Assembly: GCF_008080435.1 (NCBI RefSeq)
Contig: NZ_VRKN01000018.1
Span: 16,601-80,600, forward strand
Length of the DNA stretch: 64,000 nt
DNA from: Enterobacter asburiae
GTDB taxonomy: Bacteria; Pseudomonadota; Gammaproteobacteria; Enterobacterales; Enterobacteriaceae
Reading direction: 5' to 3'
Each line of letters opens with the position of its first letter. Position 1 is the stretch's first letter. The notes below the pieces were generated by a model. It was given only the letters and a program-made list of their open reading frames with translations, did not search any database and was not told the origin of the DNA. Below are positions 20,387 through 30,764 of this stretch, one piece after another. Both the position numbers and the translations under genes were made by a program.

Positions 20387-21090
20387 ACGCGCTCAATCCA
20401 GCGCTCCAGCAGCTCGGGCAGCATCAGAGCGATCTCCTGCAGCAGGTGCGTGGCTTGCCCCTGCTCATAGTGATGCGCATCGCGGCTGGTAAATAACATG
20501 ACCCCCAGATCGCCATCGCGCCCCATCAGCGACATCGCCACCGAGCCAATCGCTTTGGCTTCCGGTAATACCACCAGCAGCTCAGGCCCGTTCAACGGCC
20601 CCAGATAGTGGTGCTCATGGCCCAGACGCTGAATGCGCAGCGGTTCAAACGCCTGACGGCTGAGAGCCAGATGGGTAAACCCCGACGGCGCGCCAATACG
20701 CCAGCGGTCAGGGAACAGACGAATCGTTGCGCCTGCCAGACCCAGCTCGCGGGCCCAGCGGTGGAAACGGCTGAGGAACTCGTCAAGGCTGTGAGCCGAC
20801 GCCAGACGCGCCTGCAGATGCAGCAGACGATAGAACAGGCTTTCGTTGGTGCTGGCCTGTTCCATCAGCAGCGTCATGTTCTCTTCAAGCTGATTGATGT
20901 GGTTGCGCGAGCGCGCCATGTGCCATTCGACCAGCGACACGGTTCCGCGAACCGGATGCGGCACGCGCATCTCTTCGACGACGCGTGCATTGCGAATAAA
21001 AAACTCAGGATTGCGCAGCAGATAATCAACAACAGCTCTGTCGTCCAGTTCCGTCACTGTTTCCTGCAGTTCTTCCCCTGGTTGTTTCAT
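20383..21090 (-). CDS. yigA: DUF484 family protein YigA
   Basis: A 235-residue cytoplasmic protein of the DUF484 family, related to GAF-like domains. An N-terminal helical region with LLRNPEFF and a coiled segment is followed by the GAF-like fold. Function unknown; it is consistently found between dapF and xerC. Start and stop overlap the neighbours by 4 bp each, showing tight translational coupling. Confidence 0.93.
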   Translation of the reverse strand: MKQPGEELQETVTELDDRAVVDYLLRNPEFFIRNARVVEEMRVPHPVRGTVSLVEWHMARSRNHINQLEENMTLLMEQASTNESLFYRLLHLQARLASAHSLDEFLSRFHRWARELGLAGATIRLFPDRWRIGAPSGFTHLALSRQAFEPLRIQRLGHEHHYLGPLNGPELLVVLPEAKAIGSVAMSLMGRDGDLGVMLFTSRDAHHYEQGQATHLLQEIALMLPELLERWIERV

Positions 21091-21911
21091 AGATGGATAA
21101 ACCCGTCATAGACATGTGCCGCCGGGCCAGTCATATACAGTGGATGACCCGGTCCTTTCCAGGCGATATCAAGCCGACCGCCCGGTAATTCCACGCGAAC
21201 CTCTTCTGCCAGTAACCCCTGAGAGATGCCCACGGCCACCGCAGCACAGGCACCGCTTCCGCAGGCCTGAGTCTCGCCCGCGCCTCGCTCGTAAACCCGC
21301 AGGCGGATGTGCTCACGCTTCACCACCTGCATAAAACCGATGTTCGCCCGCTCCGGAAAGCGTTCATGGCTTTCCAGTACCGGACCGAGGCTTTCAACCG
21401 CGGCGGTGTCAACATCATCAACCTGAATCACACAGTGCGGGTTGCCCATCGAGACGACGCCGCACAATACTGTCTGCTCGGCTGCACGCATAATATAGGT
21501 CTTTTCCGCTTTGTTTGCGCGAAACGGCACGACGGAGGGCTCGAAGTTAGGCTCGCCCATGTTCACGCGCACCAGTTCATCATCGGTGACGCTGAGCACC
21601 ATGCGACCATTGGCGGTGCTGACGCGAATATCACGCTTGTTGGTCAGCCCTTTCAGGCGGACAAAGCGGGCAAAACAGCGCGCGCCGTTGCCGCACTGGT
21701 TAACTTCGCTGCCGTCAGCGTTAAAAATACGGTAGTGGAAATCGAGGTCGGGATCGTACGGTGGCTCGACCACCAGCAGCTGATCGAACCCCACGCCCAA
21801 GTGCCGATCCGCCAGACGACGGATCAGTTCCGGGGAGAAAAACACATTCTGCGTTACCGCGTCGACGACCATAAAATCGTTGCCAAGGCCATGCATTTTA
21901 GAGAACTGCAT
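21087..21911 (-). CDS. dapF: Diaminopimelate epimerase
   Basis: Converts LL- to meso-diaminopimelate for lysine and peptidoglycan synthesis, without a cofactor. 274 residues from the ATG at 21911 ([13 protein letters not shown]); the frame opens slightly upstream. The two catalytic cysteines are visible: Cys73 in NQCGNGAR and the second in [10 protein letters not shown] near residue 217. It follows lptM by about 35 bp. Confidence 0.98.
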   Translation of the reverse strand: MQFSKMHGLGNDFMVVDAVTQNVFFSPELIRRLADRHLGVGFDQLLVVEPPYDPDLDFHYRIFNADGSEVNQCGNGARCFARFVRLKGLTNKRDIRVSTANGRMVLSVTDDELVRVNMGEPNFEPSVVPFRANKAEKTYIMRAAEQTVLCGVVSMGNPHCVIQVDDVDTAAVESLGPVLESHERFPERANIGFMQVVKREHIRLRVYERGAGETQACGSGACAAVAVGISQGLLAEEVRVELPGGRLDIAWKGPGHPLYMTGPAAHVYDGFIHL

Positions 21912-21946
21912 CATTTGCTCCATTGCGCGGGTACAGAACGTTATCG

Positions 21947-22150
21947 TCAGAGATTAACCTGAGTCGGGCCACCGTTGTCGCCACGGTCGTTAGTATTTGG
22001 CGTGGAAGACTCAATGCCGCTGTTAACAGGTTTCGTCGGCGGCGGTGCGGTTTTATCCGCAGGTGGAAAGTACAGTGGTCCCTTCAGTCCGCAGCCAGTC
22101 AGGCTAAACAGCGTGATGAGAACGGCAAGCGTTCGGAAAGCGTTTTTCAT
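21947..22150 (-). CDS. lptM: LPS-assembly lipoprotein LptM (YifL)
   Basis: A 67-residue lipoprotein. A short signal peptide ends in the lipobox L-T-G-C with Cys20 as the lipidation site, followed by the conserved [10 protein letters not shown] and a Pro/Thr-rich tail. In E. coli the protein binds the LptD/LptE translocon and promotes correct disulfides in LptD. A frame extending far upstream reads through the divergent cyaY and is not the gene; the ATG at 22150 is chosen because it gives the signal peptide. Confidence 0.93.
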   Translation of the reverse strand: MKNAFRTLAVLITLFSLTGCGLKGPLYFPPADKTAPPPTKPVNSGIESSTPNTNDRGDNGGPTQVNL

Positions 22151-22285
22151 TATAAAGTTGCCCGTAAGTTCAAATCTGTTTCTATCATCGCAGGAGAAGA
22201 CACAAAAGCAAGAGTTTGCCGCTTTCCTGCAACGGGAATTATTTAGGGTTATACTGCCGGCATCACGAAAAACAGGAACAAAACC

Positions 22286-22606
22286 ATGAACGACAGTGAA
22301 TTCCATCGCCTTGCCGACAACCTGTGGATGACCATCGAAGAACGTCTTGACGACTGGGACGGCGACAGCGATATCGATTGTGAAATCAACGGCGGCATTC
22401 TGACCCTGAGCTTCGAAAATGGCAGCAAAATTATTATTAACCGCCAGGAGCCGCTTCACCAGGTCTGGCTGGCCGCTAAACAGGGCGGCTATCATTTCGA
22501 TCTGAAAGACGGGGAATGGGTTTGCGACCGTAGCGGCGTACCGTTCTGGGATCTGCTGGAACAGGCGGCGACCGCGCAGGCGGGTGAGGTCGTGAGTTTC
22601 AGGTAG
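22286..22606 (+). CDS. cyaY: Iron donor/frataxin homologue CyaY
   Basis: Bacterial frataxin of 106 residues that binds iron and modulates the IscS cysteine desulfurase in Fe-S cluster assembly. The N-terminal acidic ridge ([16 protein letters not shown]) and the conserved W-L-A and QPWELA-type region (here [11 protein letters not shown]) are visible. It lies between the divergent lptM and the convergent cyaA, as in E. coli. Confidence 0.96.
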   Translation: MNDSEFHRLADNLWMTIEERLDDWDGDSDIDCEINGGILTLSFENGSKIIINRQEPLHQVWLAAKQGGYHFDLKDGEWVCDRSGVPFWDLLEQAATAQAGEVVSFR

Positions 22607-22610
22607 TTTT

Positions 22611-22673
22611 GTTGCCGCCACCCGGCAACAGCGACTCGAACCGTAGGCCGGGTAAGCGTTAGCGCCACCCGGC
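22611..22673. repeat. REP elements between cyaY and cyaA
   Basis: A partial unit (22611-22629, stem GTTGCCG/CGGCAAC) is followed by a complete REP (22643-22673, GTAGGCCGGGTAAGCG...CACCCGGC). They fill the space between the convergent cyaY and cyaA. Confidence 0.82.
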
Positions 22674-22681
22674 AAAAAGGA

Positions 22682-25225
22682 TCAGGAGAAATACTGCTGC
22701 AACAGCGGCGCGGTTTCCTGATTGGCAGGCGCGGCAGGCGTTACGGCCTGGGTCCGGAACGGGATCACCTGCGTACGACCGTCGACGTTCACAATCTGGT
22801 AGAACTGCGGCAGGTTAAAGTTGATAAAGCTTGAGCCGTAGGTGAAACGGTCATGCGAAGAGGAGTAGAAGCGGCTGACGTCGCGCACCAGCTCCTCTTT
22901 ACTGCCTTCACAGTGGTGATATACCTCGGCACGGTTGGTTTCATCCAGAATGTAGATGTTGAACCCGGCATCCTCGCCCGACTCTTCAAAGAAGAACTGA
23001 ATAATCCCTTCACTGGCGAATCCGTCCACCACCTGCGGCAGCTTAACGTGGTTGGTTTCCACCTGCACCGACAGGCCGTGCAGCTTGTTGTGTGAAATCG
23101 CGCCGTAGAACTCGATGGCGTTTTCCAGCTTCTGTACCGACACGTTCAGGCGCTCGAAGAACAGGCCCCAGGTCTGGCCGGAGACGCGCAGCGCTTTAAA
23201 GCGTCCGGTTTCCTGGCGGGTACTGGAGAGACGCAGTTCGATACACTCAGAGACCAGCTGCTGCACGCGGGTACGAATTAAACCGCGCAGGTGCTGGCTG
23301 TAGCAGAACACTTCAACGCTGTCCGGCGGCGCGGCATCCTGGTGCATCTTGCCGAGAATGGTTTTCAGCGCTTCGATCATTGCCTGCTCGCCGTTGAAAT
23401 GCAGGGTACGCACTTCGTTCCACGAGTTGCGGTACAGCAGATCCACGCTGCCCACCAGGCAGTTTTGCTGCTCGCCAAAGCTAAAGACGTCCAGCTTGCG
23501 GAAGTCAAAGTGCACCACCTGATTGCGGAAGGCCGCCGTCGGGTCGTATTCCAGGTTGACGATAATCGCCAGATGACGAATCTCGCATGGACTGTAGAGC
23601 GCTTTCGGCGTTGGGGCAGGCAGACGCAGCGGGAAGTGGTGCGACACATCCGCGACCATCTCCTGCAGCTTAGCGAGATCAACCACCTCGTTGCCTTTGA
23701 TAAACAGGCGCGTGCGCGAGGTCAGCAGGCCGTTAAACCAGGCCCAGGCCACCAGCTTGTTCAGGTAGCGGTTATATTCCAGCGGCTGATGGCTGACGAT
23801 CGAATCCATGCTTGGCGCACGGTTATACAGATACCACCCGGTGCGGTTTGCGCGGCCCGGCGGCACATAGATAAAGGTCAGGTTCGGTTCTGACAGGTCT
23901 GGCGAAATCTGCGGGTTAACCAGGGTGACTTTACCCGGCAGCGCTTCAAACGCAGCGTACAGCTTACGGGTCAATACCCCGATGTCCTGCGGGCTGGCGG
24001 AAACGCTGAGGTTGTTACGACGCGCAAAGCGGATCAGGTTACGGTAGCTTTGCATCATCGCATCGAGCAGTTCGTTGTGCGCTTCACGCACCTGATCGAT
24101 TTTCCAGTTGGCCCGGTTGTCGAGCATGGACAGACGCGCTTCGTCCCATCCCCACTCTTTCACTAACTGACTGACCACTTCACGACGCCAGCCCACGCAG
24201 GCGCGCTCGCGGCTCAATTTCTCACAGACTTTGAGATAAAAACATCGACGCACCAGATCAAGACGCGTGTGGTCATCAATGGCTTTCAGGTATTCGGTAA
24301 CGCGCTCCAGCATCATGCAGTAGGCGTCCAGCCCGAAAGAGACGATCTCCCCATCGTGCAGACGCTGTTTGATGTCTTTCGCCAGCAGGCGCGGCGTGGG
24401 GTATTCCCAGGAATAGGCTTCCAGCAGCAGCGTTTTCAGCACCGCTTTGTACGGTGAGTCGATACTCTTATAGAGCTGCCAGAGGCTTGCGCCAAAATAC
24501 TCTTCTGCTGACAGAGAGCTCAGGCCGCCGAGATCCAGCCATTCGTTTGGCGTCAGTACGCCCTGCGCGTAAAGCGACATGACGTAGTCATCGTAATGCT
24601 CTTCTTCTTCACACGGGACCATATTCCACAGAATACGCTTCCCGGCCAGGCGCACAGCAGTACGATAAAATTCATCCAGCAATAAGATGTGCTGAGTCGA
24701 GCCGCAGTCCTCACCACCCAGACTGCCGCTTTCGTTATGGCGGAAACGGTTTTCATCAATCAGGAAGAAGCTCACTTCCACGCCGAGCGAGGCCGCCCAG
24801 CTCTCCAGCAGGCTGCACTTGCGTTGCAGCAGCTGACGCTCGTCGTTATCGAGCCAGGACTGATGACAGACCCAGATGTCCAGGTCCGAAGAACAGCTTT
24901 GACCTACCGATGAGGTGCTCCCCATAGAGTAAACGCCGGTAATCGGCAGTTCACCTTTTGGAGATTCCTGTGGCGGCATGCCGCGGTAGAGTTCCAGCTC
25001 GTTCAGATAATGCTGTTGGGTTTCATCAGGCGTGAAAAGGCAAATGCCCTGGGGAACGTTACCGTCAAGGTAGCCAGGCATTAGCGGATGGTGATAGTGC
25101 AATAATGTCGGCAGCAGACTGTATACCTGCTGGAAAGCAGGGCCCATAGCAGCAAGCGCGCGATCCACACGCAGTTGATTTATGGCATCCAGTCTCTGTT
25201 TCAGAGTCTCAATATAGAGGTACAA
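22682..25225 (-). CDS. cyaA: Class I adenylate cyclase
   Basis: Makes cAMP for CRP; activity is controlled by phosphorylated EIIA-Glc. 847 residues, one shorter than E. coli. The catalytic nucleotidyltransferase motif [18 protein letters not shown] is near residue 102; the C-terminal half is the regulatory domain. The start codon is TTG (CAA at 25223-25225 on the plus strand), as known for E. coli cyaA, where it limits translation. A CRP-type site lies about 150 bp upstream. Confidence 0.97.
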   Translation of the reverse strand: MYLYIETLKQRLDAINQLRVDRALAAMGPAFQQVYSLLPTLLHYHHPLMPGYLDGNVPQGICLFTPDETQQHYLNELELYRGMPPQESPKGELPITGVYSMGSTSSVGQSCSSDLDIWVCHQSWLDNDERQLLQRKCSLLESWAASLGVEVSFFLIDENRFRHNESGSLGGEDCGSTQHILLLDEFYRTAVRLAGKRILWNMVPCEEEEHYDDYVMSLYAQGVLTPNEWLDLGGLSSLSAEEYFGASLWQLYKSIDSPYKAVLKTLLLEAYSWEYPTPRLLAKDIKQRLHDGEIVSFGLDAYCMMLERVTEYLKAIDDHTRLDLVRRCFYLKVCEKLSRERACVGWRREVVSQLVKEWGWDEARLSMLDNRANWKIDQVREAHNELLDAMMQSYRNLIRFARRNNLSVSASPQDIGVLTRKLYAAFEALPGKVTLVNPQISPDLSEPNLTFIYVPPGRANRTGWYLYNRAPSMDSIVSHQPLEYNRYLNKLVAWAWFNGLLTSRTRLFIKGNEVVDLAKLQEMVADVSHHFPLRLPAPTPKALYSPCEIRHLAIIVNLEYDPTAAFRNQVVHFDFRKLDVFSFGEQQNCLVGSVDLLYRNSWNEVRTLHFNGEQAMIEALKTILGKMHQDAAPPDSVEVFCYSQHLRGLIRTRVQQLVSECIELRLSSTRQETGRFKALRVSGQTWGLFFERLNVSVQKLENAIEFYGAISHNKLHGLSVQVETNHVKLPQVVDGFASEGIIQFFFEESGEDAGFNIYILDETNRAEVYHHCEGSKEELVRDVSRFYSSSHDRFTYGSSFINFNLPQFYQIVNVDGRTQVIPFRTQAVTPAAPANQETAPLLQQYFS

Positions 25226-25366
25226 GACGTATCGCCTGATGTTTCCGGGTGTCGCAAGCTATTCAAAACACGAATAACAGCGGACCCGCAGTATTTCAAA
25301 AAGATAACCGTTACCCTTTTTCGCCCTTATCATTTTTGGTGGTACCGACGAAAAAATGGTCTAAAA

Positions 25367-25382
25367 CGTGATCAATTTAACA
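25367..25382. promoter_or_regulatory. CRP-type site of the cyaA promoter
   Basis: On the minus strand the sequence reads GGTGTTAAATTGATCACG, the same as I recall for the E. coli cyaA P2 CRP site through which CRP-cAMP represses cyaA. The surrounding 350-bp cyaA-hemC gap (25226-25575) must hold promoters for both genes; no further gene is seen in it. Confidence 0.8.
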
Positions 25383-25575
25383 CCTTGCCGGTTGACCGTA
25401 AAGAAAGATGCGCTACATACAAGTGTAGCACCGTTCTGTACGTGTAAATTCCTGAATACGGCTATGGCTGACGAATACGCCGCCTTGTCCCTCTCACGCT
25501 TCATCAACCGTAAAACTGCCATCCCAGAGTCAACAATGTTAGGATGGTTAGCGATTGATAATGACGGTAACAAGC

Positions 25576-26517
25576 ATGTTAGACAATGTTTTGAGAATTG
25601 CCACACGCCAAAGCCCTCTCGCGCTCTGGCAGGCACATTATGTGAAGCAGTGCCTTGAAGCCTGCCACAGCGGATTGCGCGTCGAGCTGGTGCCGATGGT
25701 CACGCGCGGTGACGTGATCCTCGATACGCCCCTGGCGAAAGTGGGCGGCAAAGGCCTGTTTGTCAAAGAACTGGAACTGGCATTGCTTGAGAACCGCGCC
25801 GATATCGCCGTACATTCGATGAAAGACGTGCCCGTCGAGTTCCCGGAAGGGCTGGGGCTGGTGACCATCTGCGAGCGCGAAGATCCGCGCGATGCGTTTG
25901 TCTCTAACCACTATGACTCCCTCGACGCGCTGCCAGAAGGTAGCGTGGTTGGCACGTCCAGTTTACGCCGTCAGTGTCAGCTGGCGGAGCGTCGTCCTGA
26001 CCTGATCATTCGCTCGCTGCGCGGTAACGTCGGCACGCGTCTGGGCAAGCTGGATAACGGCGATTACGATGCCATTATCCTCGCCGTTGCCGGCCTGAAG
26101 CGTCTGGGGCTGGAGTCGCGCATTCGCGTGGCGTTGCCGCCAGAGCTGTCGCTGCCGGCCGTGGGCCAGGGTGCCGTCGGCATTGAGTGCCGTCTGGACG
26201 ATGCGCGTACCCGCGAACTGCTCGCACCGCTGAACCATGACGAGACCGCTATCCGCGTAAAAGCCGAGCGTGCAATGAATACCCGCCTCGAAGGGGGATG
26301 CCAGGTACCGATTGGCAGCTATGCTGAATTAACAGAAGGCGAACTGTGGCTGCGCGCGCTGGTGGGTGCCCCGGACGGTTCGCAGATGGTACGCGGCGAA
26401 CGTCGCGGTAAAGCGCAAGATGCCGAGCAGCTTGGCGTGTCGCTGGCTGAAGAGCTACTGGATAACGGCGCCCGCGAGATTCTGGCTGACGTTTATAATG
26501 GAGAGCCCCCTGCATGA
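25576..26517 (+). CDS. hemC: Porphobilinogen deaminase (hydroxymethylbilane synthase)
   Basis: Condenses four porphobilinogens into hydroxymethylbilane in tetrapyrrole synthesis. 313 residues from the ATG at 25576 ([20 protein letters not shown]); an upstream start would add seven residues. The dipyrromethane-anchoring cysteine is in GGCQVP (Cys242 by E. coli numbering), and the catalytic Asp is in the AVHSMKDVP motif. First gene of hemCDXY; its stop overlaps the hemD start by 4 bp. Confidence 0.98.
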   Translation: MLDNVLRIATRQSPLALWQAHYVKQCLEACHSGLRVELVPMVTRGDVILDTPLAKVGGKGLFVKELELALLENRADIAVHSMKDVPVEFPEGLGLVTICEREDPRDAFVSNHYDSLDALPEGSVVGTSSLRRQCQLAERRPDLIIRSLRGNVGTRLGKLDNGDYDAIILAVAGLKRLGLESRIRVALPPELSLPAVGQGAVGIECRLDDARTRELLAPLNHDETAIRVKAERAMNTRLEGGCQVPIGSYAELTEGELWLRALVGAPDGSQMVRGERRGKAQDAEQLGVSLAEELLDNGAREILADVYNGEPPA

Positions 26518-27254
26518 GTATTCTCGTCACCCGCCCTTCTCCCGCAGGAGAGCAGTTAGTGAGCCGTCTGCGCGCACTGGGGCAGGTGGCCTGGAGTTTT
26601 CCGCTCATTGAATTCTCCCCCGGTCGGGAGCTCTCTGCGCTCGCCGACCAGATGAATACCCTTCAGGAAGGCGACCTGCTGTTTGCGCTGTCGCAACATG
26701 CCGTGGAATTTGCCCACGCACAGCTGCAACAGCAGGGTTTGACCTGGCCAACCGCCCCCCGCTATTTCGCGATTGGCCGCACAACGGCGCTGGCGCTGCA
26801 TACCGTAAGCAGCGCGGACGTTCGTTACCCGTTAGATCGGGAAATCAGTGAAGTCTTGCTACAATTACCTGAATTACAAACTATTGCCGGAAAGCGTGCG
26901 CTCATTTTGCGCGGTAATGGTGGCCGCGAGCTGCTGGGTGAAACGCTGCGTGAACGTGGTGCAGACGTGACGTTTATTGAGTGCTATCAGCGCTGTGCAA
27001 AACACTACGATGGCGCGGAAGAGGCGATGCGCTGGCACGCGCGCGGCATTAATACGCTGGTGGTCACCAGCGGTGAAATGTTACAACAGCTTTGGTCGCT
27101 GATACCGCTTTGGTATCGCGAAAACTGGTTACTCCGCTGTCGGCTTCTGGTCGTCAGTGAGCGTCTGGCGAACCAGGCCCGGGAACTGGGCTGGCAGGAT
27201 ATTCGGATCGCTGATAACGCCGACAACGATGCGCTGCTGCGCGCATTACAATAA
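26514..27254 (+). CDS. hemD: Uroporphyrinogen-III synthase
   Basis: Closes hydroxymethylbilane with ring-D inversion to give uroporphyrinogen III. 246 residues, the usual length; the family is poorly conserved, but [11 protein letters not shown] at the N-terminus and [10 protein letters not shown] near residue 180 are recognisable. The ATGA overlap with hemC indicates translational coupling. Confidence 0.96.
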   Translation: MSILVTRPSPAGEQLVSRLRALGQVAWSFPLIEFSPGRELSALADQMNTLQEGDLLFALSQHAVEFAHAQLQQQGLTWPTAPRYFAIGRTTALALHTVSSADVRYPLDREISEVLLQLPELQTIAGKRALILRGNGGRELLGETLRERGADVTFIECYQRCAKHYDGAEEAMRWHARGINTLVVTSGEMLQQLWSLIPLWYRENWLLRCRLLVVSERLANQARELGWQDIRIADNADNDALLRALQ

Positions 27255-27274
27255 CTCTCAAATGGGAAGCCATA

Positions 27275-28471
27275 ATGACGGAACACGACAAATCCTCCGC
27301 CGTGGTTGAAGAGACCAGGGAGACTGTGGAGACGACGCCACAGCCAGAGACGACAGAGAAAACCGCTGAGAAGAAAAACGGCAGCAACAAAACGAGCCTC
27401 ACGCTGAGCGCGATTGCCATCGCCATTGCGCTGGCAGCAGGGGTTGGCCTGTACGGTCTGGTGAAGCAACAGGGTGCGAACCAGACGTCCACCAGCGATG
27501 CGCTGGTGAATCAGCTCACCGCCCTGCAAAAAGCGCAGGAGACGCAGAAAACCGAGCTGGAAACAGTGATTAAACAGCAGGCCGCCGCGCTAGCCGAGGC
27601 GAACAGCAAACAGGAAGAGTTGACCAAACAGCTGGGCGACGTGCAGCAGAAAGTCGCCACGATTTCCGGCACCGATGCCAAAACCTGGCTGCTCTCGCAG
27701 GCTGACTTCCTGGTGAAGCTCGCCGGACGTAAGCTCTGGAGCGATCAGGACGTCACCACCGCCGCCGCGCTGCTGAAAAGCGCCGATGCGAGCCTGGCAG
27801 ACATGAACGACCCAAGCCTCATCACTGCCCGTCGCGCGATCACCGAAGACATCGCCAGCCTCTCCGCCGTCTCGCAGGTGGATTACGACGGCATTATCCT
27901 CAAGGTGAACCAGCTTTCGAATCAGATTGATAACCTGCAGCTGGCGGATAATAACGACGACGACTCCCCGATGGATTCCGACGGTACCGAGCTTTCCAGC
28001 TCCCTGAGCGAATGGCGCATAAACCTGCAGAAAAGCTGGCAGAACTTTATGGACAGCTTCATTACTATCCGCCGTCGCGACGAAACCGCCGTGCCGCTGC
28101 TGGCGCCGAACCAGGATATCTATCTGCGCGAGAACATTCGTTCGCGCCTGCTGGTGGCTGCACAGGCCGTGCCGCGTCATCAGGAAGAGACGTACAAACA
28201 GGCGCTCGATAATGTCTCAACGTGGGTACGCGCCTACTACAACACCGATGATGCGACGACCACCGCCTTCCTCGAAGACATTGATAAGCTGAGCCAGCAG
28301 AACATCACCATGAACGTGCCGGATAAGCTGGCCAGCCAGCCGATTCTGGAGAAATTGATGCAGACACGCGTACGTAACCTGCTGGCGCAGCCGGGTGTAC
28401 CTGCAGAGCCGTCGAGCGGAGCGGCACCTGCTCCGGCTCCGGCGCCTGAAAGCGCACCGCAAGGAGAGTAA
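27275..28471 (+). CDS. hemX: HemX, membrane-anchored coiled-coil protein
   Basis: 398 residues: an acidic N-terminal tail, one transmembrane helix (about residues 47-68), a Gln/Lys/Glu-rich coiled coil, a helical domain and a Pro/Ala-rich C-terminal tail of repeated A-P pairs. It was named as a putative uroporphyrinogen methylase, but the sequence shows no SAM-binding fold, so that name should not be trusted. Role unknown; always found between hemD and hemY. Confidence 0.94.
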   Translation: MTEHDKSSAVVEETRETVETTPQPETTEKTAEKKNGSNKTSLTLSAIAIAIALAAGVGLYGLVKQQGANQTSTSDALVNQLTALQKAQETQKTELETVIKQQAAALAEANSKQEELTKQLGDVQQKVATISGTDAKTWLLSQADFLVKLAGRKLWSDQDVTTAAALLKSADASLADMNDPSLITARRAITEDIASLSAVSQVDYDGIILKVNQLSNQIDNLQLADNNDDDSPMDSDGTELSSSLSEWRINLQKSWQNFMDSFITIRRRDETAVPLLAPNQDIYLRENIRSRLLVAAQAVPRHQEETYKQALDNVSTWVRAYYNTDDATTTAFLEDIDKLSQQNITMNVPDKLASQPILEKLMQTRVRNLLAQPGVPAEPSSGAAPAPAPAPESAPQGE

Positions 28472-28473
28472 TG

Positions 28474-29673
28474 ATGCTAAAAGTCCTCTTACTCTTCATC
28501 CTGCTGATCGCGGGGATCGTGCTGGGACCTATGCTTGCGGGTCATCAGGGCTATGTGCTGATCCAGACCGATAACTACAACATTGAAACCAGTGTGACGG
28601 GCTTAGCGATCATCCTGATCCTTGGCGTTGTCGTGCTGCTTGCCGTGGAGTGGATCCTGCGCCGTATCTTCCGTACCGGAGCGCACACGCGTGGCTGGTT
28701 CGTTGGCCGTAAACGCCGCCGCGCCCGTAAACAGACCGAACAGGCACTGCTTAAGCTTGCCGAGGGTGACTATCAGCAGGTTGAAAAGCTGATGTCGAAA
28801 AACGCCGACCATGCCGAACAGCCGGTGGTGAATTATCTGCTCGCTGCCGAAGCGGCGCAGCAGCGCGGTGACGAAGCCCGCGCCAATCAGCATCTGGAGC
28901 GGGCGGCGGAGCTGGCTCATGGCGACCCGATTCCGGTGGAAATTACGCGCGTTCGTCTGCAGCTGGCGCGCAATGAAAATCACGCGGCTCGCCACGGTAT
29001 CGATCGCCTGCTGGAAGTCGCGCCGCGCCATCCGGAAGTGCTGCGTCTTGCCGAGCAGGCCTATATTCGTACCGGCGCGTGGGGCTCGCTGCTGGACATC
29101 ATTCCGTCAATGGCGAAGGCCGAGGTAGGCGACGATGAACATCGTGATGAACTTCAGCGTCTGGCATGGATTGGCCTGATGGATCAGGCGCGCGCCGACC
29201 TGGGCAGCGACGGACTGAAAACGTGGTGGAAGAATCAGAGCCGTAAAACGCGCCAGCAGGTTCCTCTGCAGGTTGCCATGGCGGAACATCTTATTGAATG
29301 TGACGACCATGACACGGCTCAAGAGATCCTCCTCGACGGTCTGAAGCGCCAGTACGACGATCGTCTGGTGATGGTGATCCCGCGCCTGAAAACCAATAAC
29401 CCTGAGCAAATCGAAAAAATACTGCGTCAGCAGATTAAAACCGTCGGTGACCGCCCGCTGCTGTGGAGCACGCTCGGTCAATCGCTGATGAAGCACGGAG
29501 AATGGCAGGAGGCGAGCCTCGCCTTCCGCGCGGCGCTGAAACAGCGTCCGGATGCCTTTGACTACGCATGGCTTGCCGATACGCTGGACAAGCAGCATAA
29601 GCCGGAAGAGGCAGCCGCCATGCGGCGCGATGGGTTGCTATTGACGCTGCAAAACAACGGTACCCAGCAGTAA
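28474..29673 (+). CDS. hemY: HemY, inner-membrane TPR protein
   Basis: 399 residues with two N-terminal transmembrane helices (about 3-20 and 40-60), a basic stretch RKRRRARK and then tetratricopeptide-like helices to the C-terminus. It has no similarity to the Bacillus HemY protoporphyrinogen oxidase; the E. coli role is tied to tetrapyrrole synthesis by operon context only. An ATG at 28471 overlapping the hemX stop would add one Met; the second ATG is used in E. coli. Followed by a strong terminator. Confidence 0.95.
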   Translation: MLKVLLLFILLIAGIVLGPMLAGHQGYVLIQTDNYNIETSVTGLAIILILGVVVLLAVEWILRRIFRTGAHTRGWFVGRKRRRARKQTEQALLKLAEGDYQQVEKLMSKNADHAEQPVVNYLLAAEAAQQRGDEARANQHLERAAELAHGDPIPVEITRVRLQLARNENHAARHGIDRLLEVAPRHPEVLRLAEQAYIRTGAWGSLLDIIPSMAKAEVGDDEHRDELQRLAWIGLMDQARADLGSDGLKTWWKNQSRKTRQQVPLQVAMAEHLIECDDHDTAQEILLDGLKRQYDDRLVMVIPRLKTNNPEQIEKILRQQIKTVGDRPLLWSTLGQSLMKHGEWQEASLAFRAALKQRPDAFDYAWLADTLDKQHKPEEAAAMRRDGLLLTLQNNGTQQ

Positions 29674-29680
29674 TTAATCA

Positions 29681-29705
29681 GGAGGCCAGACGGCCTCCTT
29701 TTTTA
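29681..29705 (+). terminator. Terminator of hemCDXY
   Basis: The stem GGAGGCC/GGCCTCC with loop AGAC is followed by a run of six or more T. It lies 8 bp after the hemY stop and faces the GlmZ terminator on the other strand. Confidence 0.92.
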
Positions 29706-29712
29706 CGCCCAT

Positions 29713-29915
29713 AAAAAAACGCCTGCTATAAAAGCAGGCGTTAAAACAGGTCTGTAAGACAACATATTTGGTGCTTCACTCAACGTTATGTCCATGGTGT
29801 CTGATGAGGCCGAAGCGACATCTGTCAGTGGACGATAAGCACCGTAAATGGCTCTGCGTCATTCCTGAGTTTATGAGGCACTAAGGCGAACATAAGAGAT
29901 GGAATGAGCATCTAC
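29713..29915 (-). ncRNA. glmZ: Small regulatory RNA GlmZ
   Basis: The minus-strand sequence from 29915 (GTAGATGCTCATTCC...) to the terminator at 29713-29742 is nearly identical to E. coli GlmZ over about 200 bases, including the segment ACGTTGAGTGAAGCACC around the RNase E processing and glmS-pairing region. The terminator stem is AACGCCTGC/GCAGGCGTT followed by T7. GlmZ pairs with glmS mRNA, with Hfq, to raise glucosamine-6-phosphate synthase; RapZ targets it for cleavage and GlmY protects it. It is convergent with hemY as in E. coli. The aslA and aslB genes that flank it in E. coli are absent. Confidence 0.95.
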
Positions 29916-29925
29916 ACGCATATTA

Positions 29926-29942
29926 TTGCACGTAACGTGCCA
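29926..29942 (-). promoter_or_regulatory. Overlapping sigma-54/sigma-70 promoter of glmZ
   Basis: On the minus strand TGGCACGTTACGTGCA matches the sigma-54 consensus TGGCACG-N4-TTGCA with GG and GC elements 10 bp apart, and ends 12 bp before the GlmZ 5' end. An overlapping sigma-70 promoter is possible (-10 AATAAT, -35 TGTCAT, 17-bp spacing). This mirrors the arrangement known for glmY and, in some enterobacteria, for glmZ. Confidence 0.8.
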
Positions 29943-30049
29943 ACATGACACCCAGAACTTTTACATGACGCAACATTTTAAGATAAAAGGAAATTATGCT
30001 GTTAATCGCCGTCTTAAGCTCTACAACGTATCGGGAAAAGACGGGAATA

Positions 30050-30067
30050 TGTCGCCAGGAGGAGACA
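30050..30067. promoter_or_regulatory. GlrR activator site 1 for glmZ
   Basis: TGTC-GCCAGGAGGA-GACA fits the GlrR (QseF) consensus TGTC-N10-GACA exactly. It lies about 135-152 bp upstream of the GlmZ 5' end, a normal distance for a sigma-54 enhancer. Confidence 0.78.
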
Positions 30068-30112
30068 GCAAAACCCATAAATAGTTATTTATTTAACTTT
30101 CAATGAGTTGCA

Positions 30113-30130
30113 TGTCGCTGGATTGCGACA
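30113..30130. promoter_or_regulatory. GlrR activator site 2 for glmZ
   Basis: TGTC-GCTGGATTGC-GACA is a second exact match to TGTC-N10-GACA, 63 bp (about six helical turns) from the first, so both lie on the same face of the DNA. Together they make sigma-54/GlrR control of glmZ likely. Confidence 0.78.
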
Positions 30131-30183
30131 ATGAAAAAGGACGCTGTTGGGGAATGACGACAGGGATGAGAAGTCGCAGAAAA

Positions 30184-30209
30184 CAAAAAACCCCGCCGAA
30201 GCGGGGTTC
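30184..30209 (-). terminator. Terminator of the tRNA operon
   Basis: On the minus strand the stem AACCCCGC/GCGGGGTT with tetraloop TTCG is followed by T6. It lies 6 bp after the CCA end of tRNA-Pro and ends the argX-hisR-leuT-proM transcript. Confidence 0.93.
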
Positions 30210-30214
30210 AAAAT

Positions 30215-30291
30215 TGGTCGGCGAGAGAGGATTCGAACCTCCGACCCACTGGTCCCAAACCAGTTGCGCTACCAAGCTGCGCTACTCGCCG
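30215..30291 (-). tRNA. proM: tRNA-Pro (anticodon TGG)
   Basis: 77-base tRNA with encoded CCA; 5' CGGCGAGTAGCGCAGC, anticodon stem-loop CTGGT-TTGGGA-CCAG giving TGG, T-arm GGTTCGAATCC. Last of four tRNAs in one operon, in the same order as E. coli. Confidence 0.97.
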
Positions 30292-30337
30292 ATGTACTGC
30301 TTTTTTGAATTTTTAGTTCAATTCATTTAAAAAGTCG

Positions 30338-30423
30338 TGGTGCGAGGGGGGGGACTCGAACCCCCACATCCAAAGGACACTAACACCTGAAGCTAGCGCG
30401 TCTACCAATTCCGCCACCTTCGC
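30338..30423 (-). tRNA. leuT: tRNA-Leu (anticodon CAG)
   Basis: Class II tRNA of 86 bases with encoded CCA and a long variable arm; the anticodon loop holds CAG after GCTT. T-arm GGGTTCGAGTCCC. One base shorter in the variable arm than the E. coli leuT I recall. Confidence 0.96.
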
Positions 30424-30445
30424 AATTCACAACTCTTTCAAATAA

Positions 30446-30522
30446 TGGGGTGGCTAATGGGATTCGAACCCACGACAACTGGAATCACAATCCAGGGCTC
30501 TACCAACTGAGCTATAGCCACC
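30446..30522 (-). tRNA. hisR: tRNA-His (anticodon GTG)
   Basis: GTGGCTATAGCTCAG... with anticodon loop ATTGTGATT giving GTG, T-arm GGGTTCGAATCCC and encoded CCA. The G before the first paired base (position 30522) provides the G-1 identity element. Confidence 0.97.
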
Positions 30523-30585
30523 ACTGTATTCTTTCACGCGGTACTGACTACTTCTCAGACCACCGCAGCTCCAGCACCGGGTTAA

Positions 30586-30662
<77 letters not shown>

Positions 30663-30764
30663 TTAGCGCCGTTGCGGGGCTGGATATTACGTACCTCCGT
30701 CCCCGCTGTCTAGTGCTTTTTTGAAAAAAATGCGCGTTTGGTTATGGTTTGCACATTTTGCCGC

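Noticed and set aside
25361..25658. Two opposing 91-96 codon frames in the cyaA-hemC gap
   Set aside because: One runs into hemC in another frame, and both overlap the CRP/promoter region; no ribosome site or similarity.
27275..28471. HemX as uroporphyrinogen-III methyltransferase
   Set aside because: The protein is a membrane-anchored coiled coil without a methyltransferase fold; the name comes from operon position.
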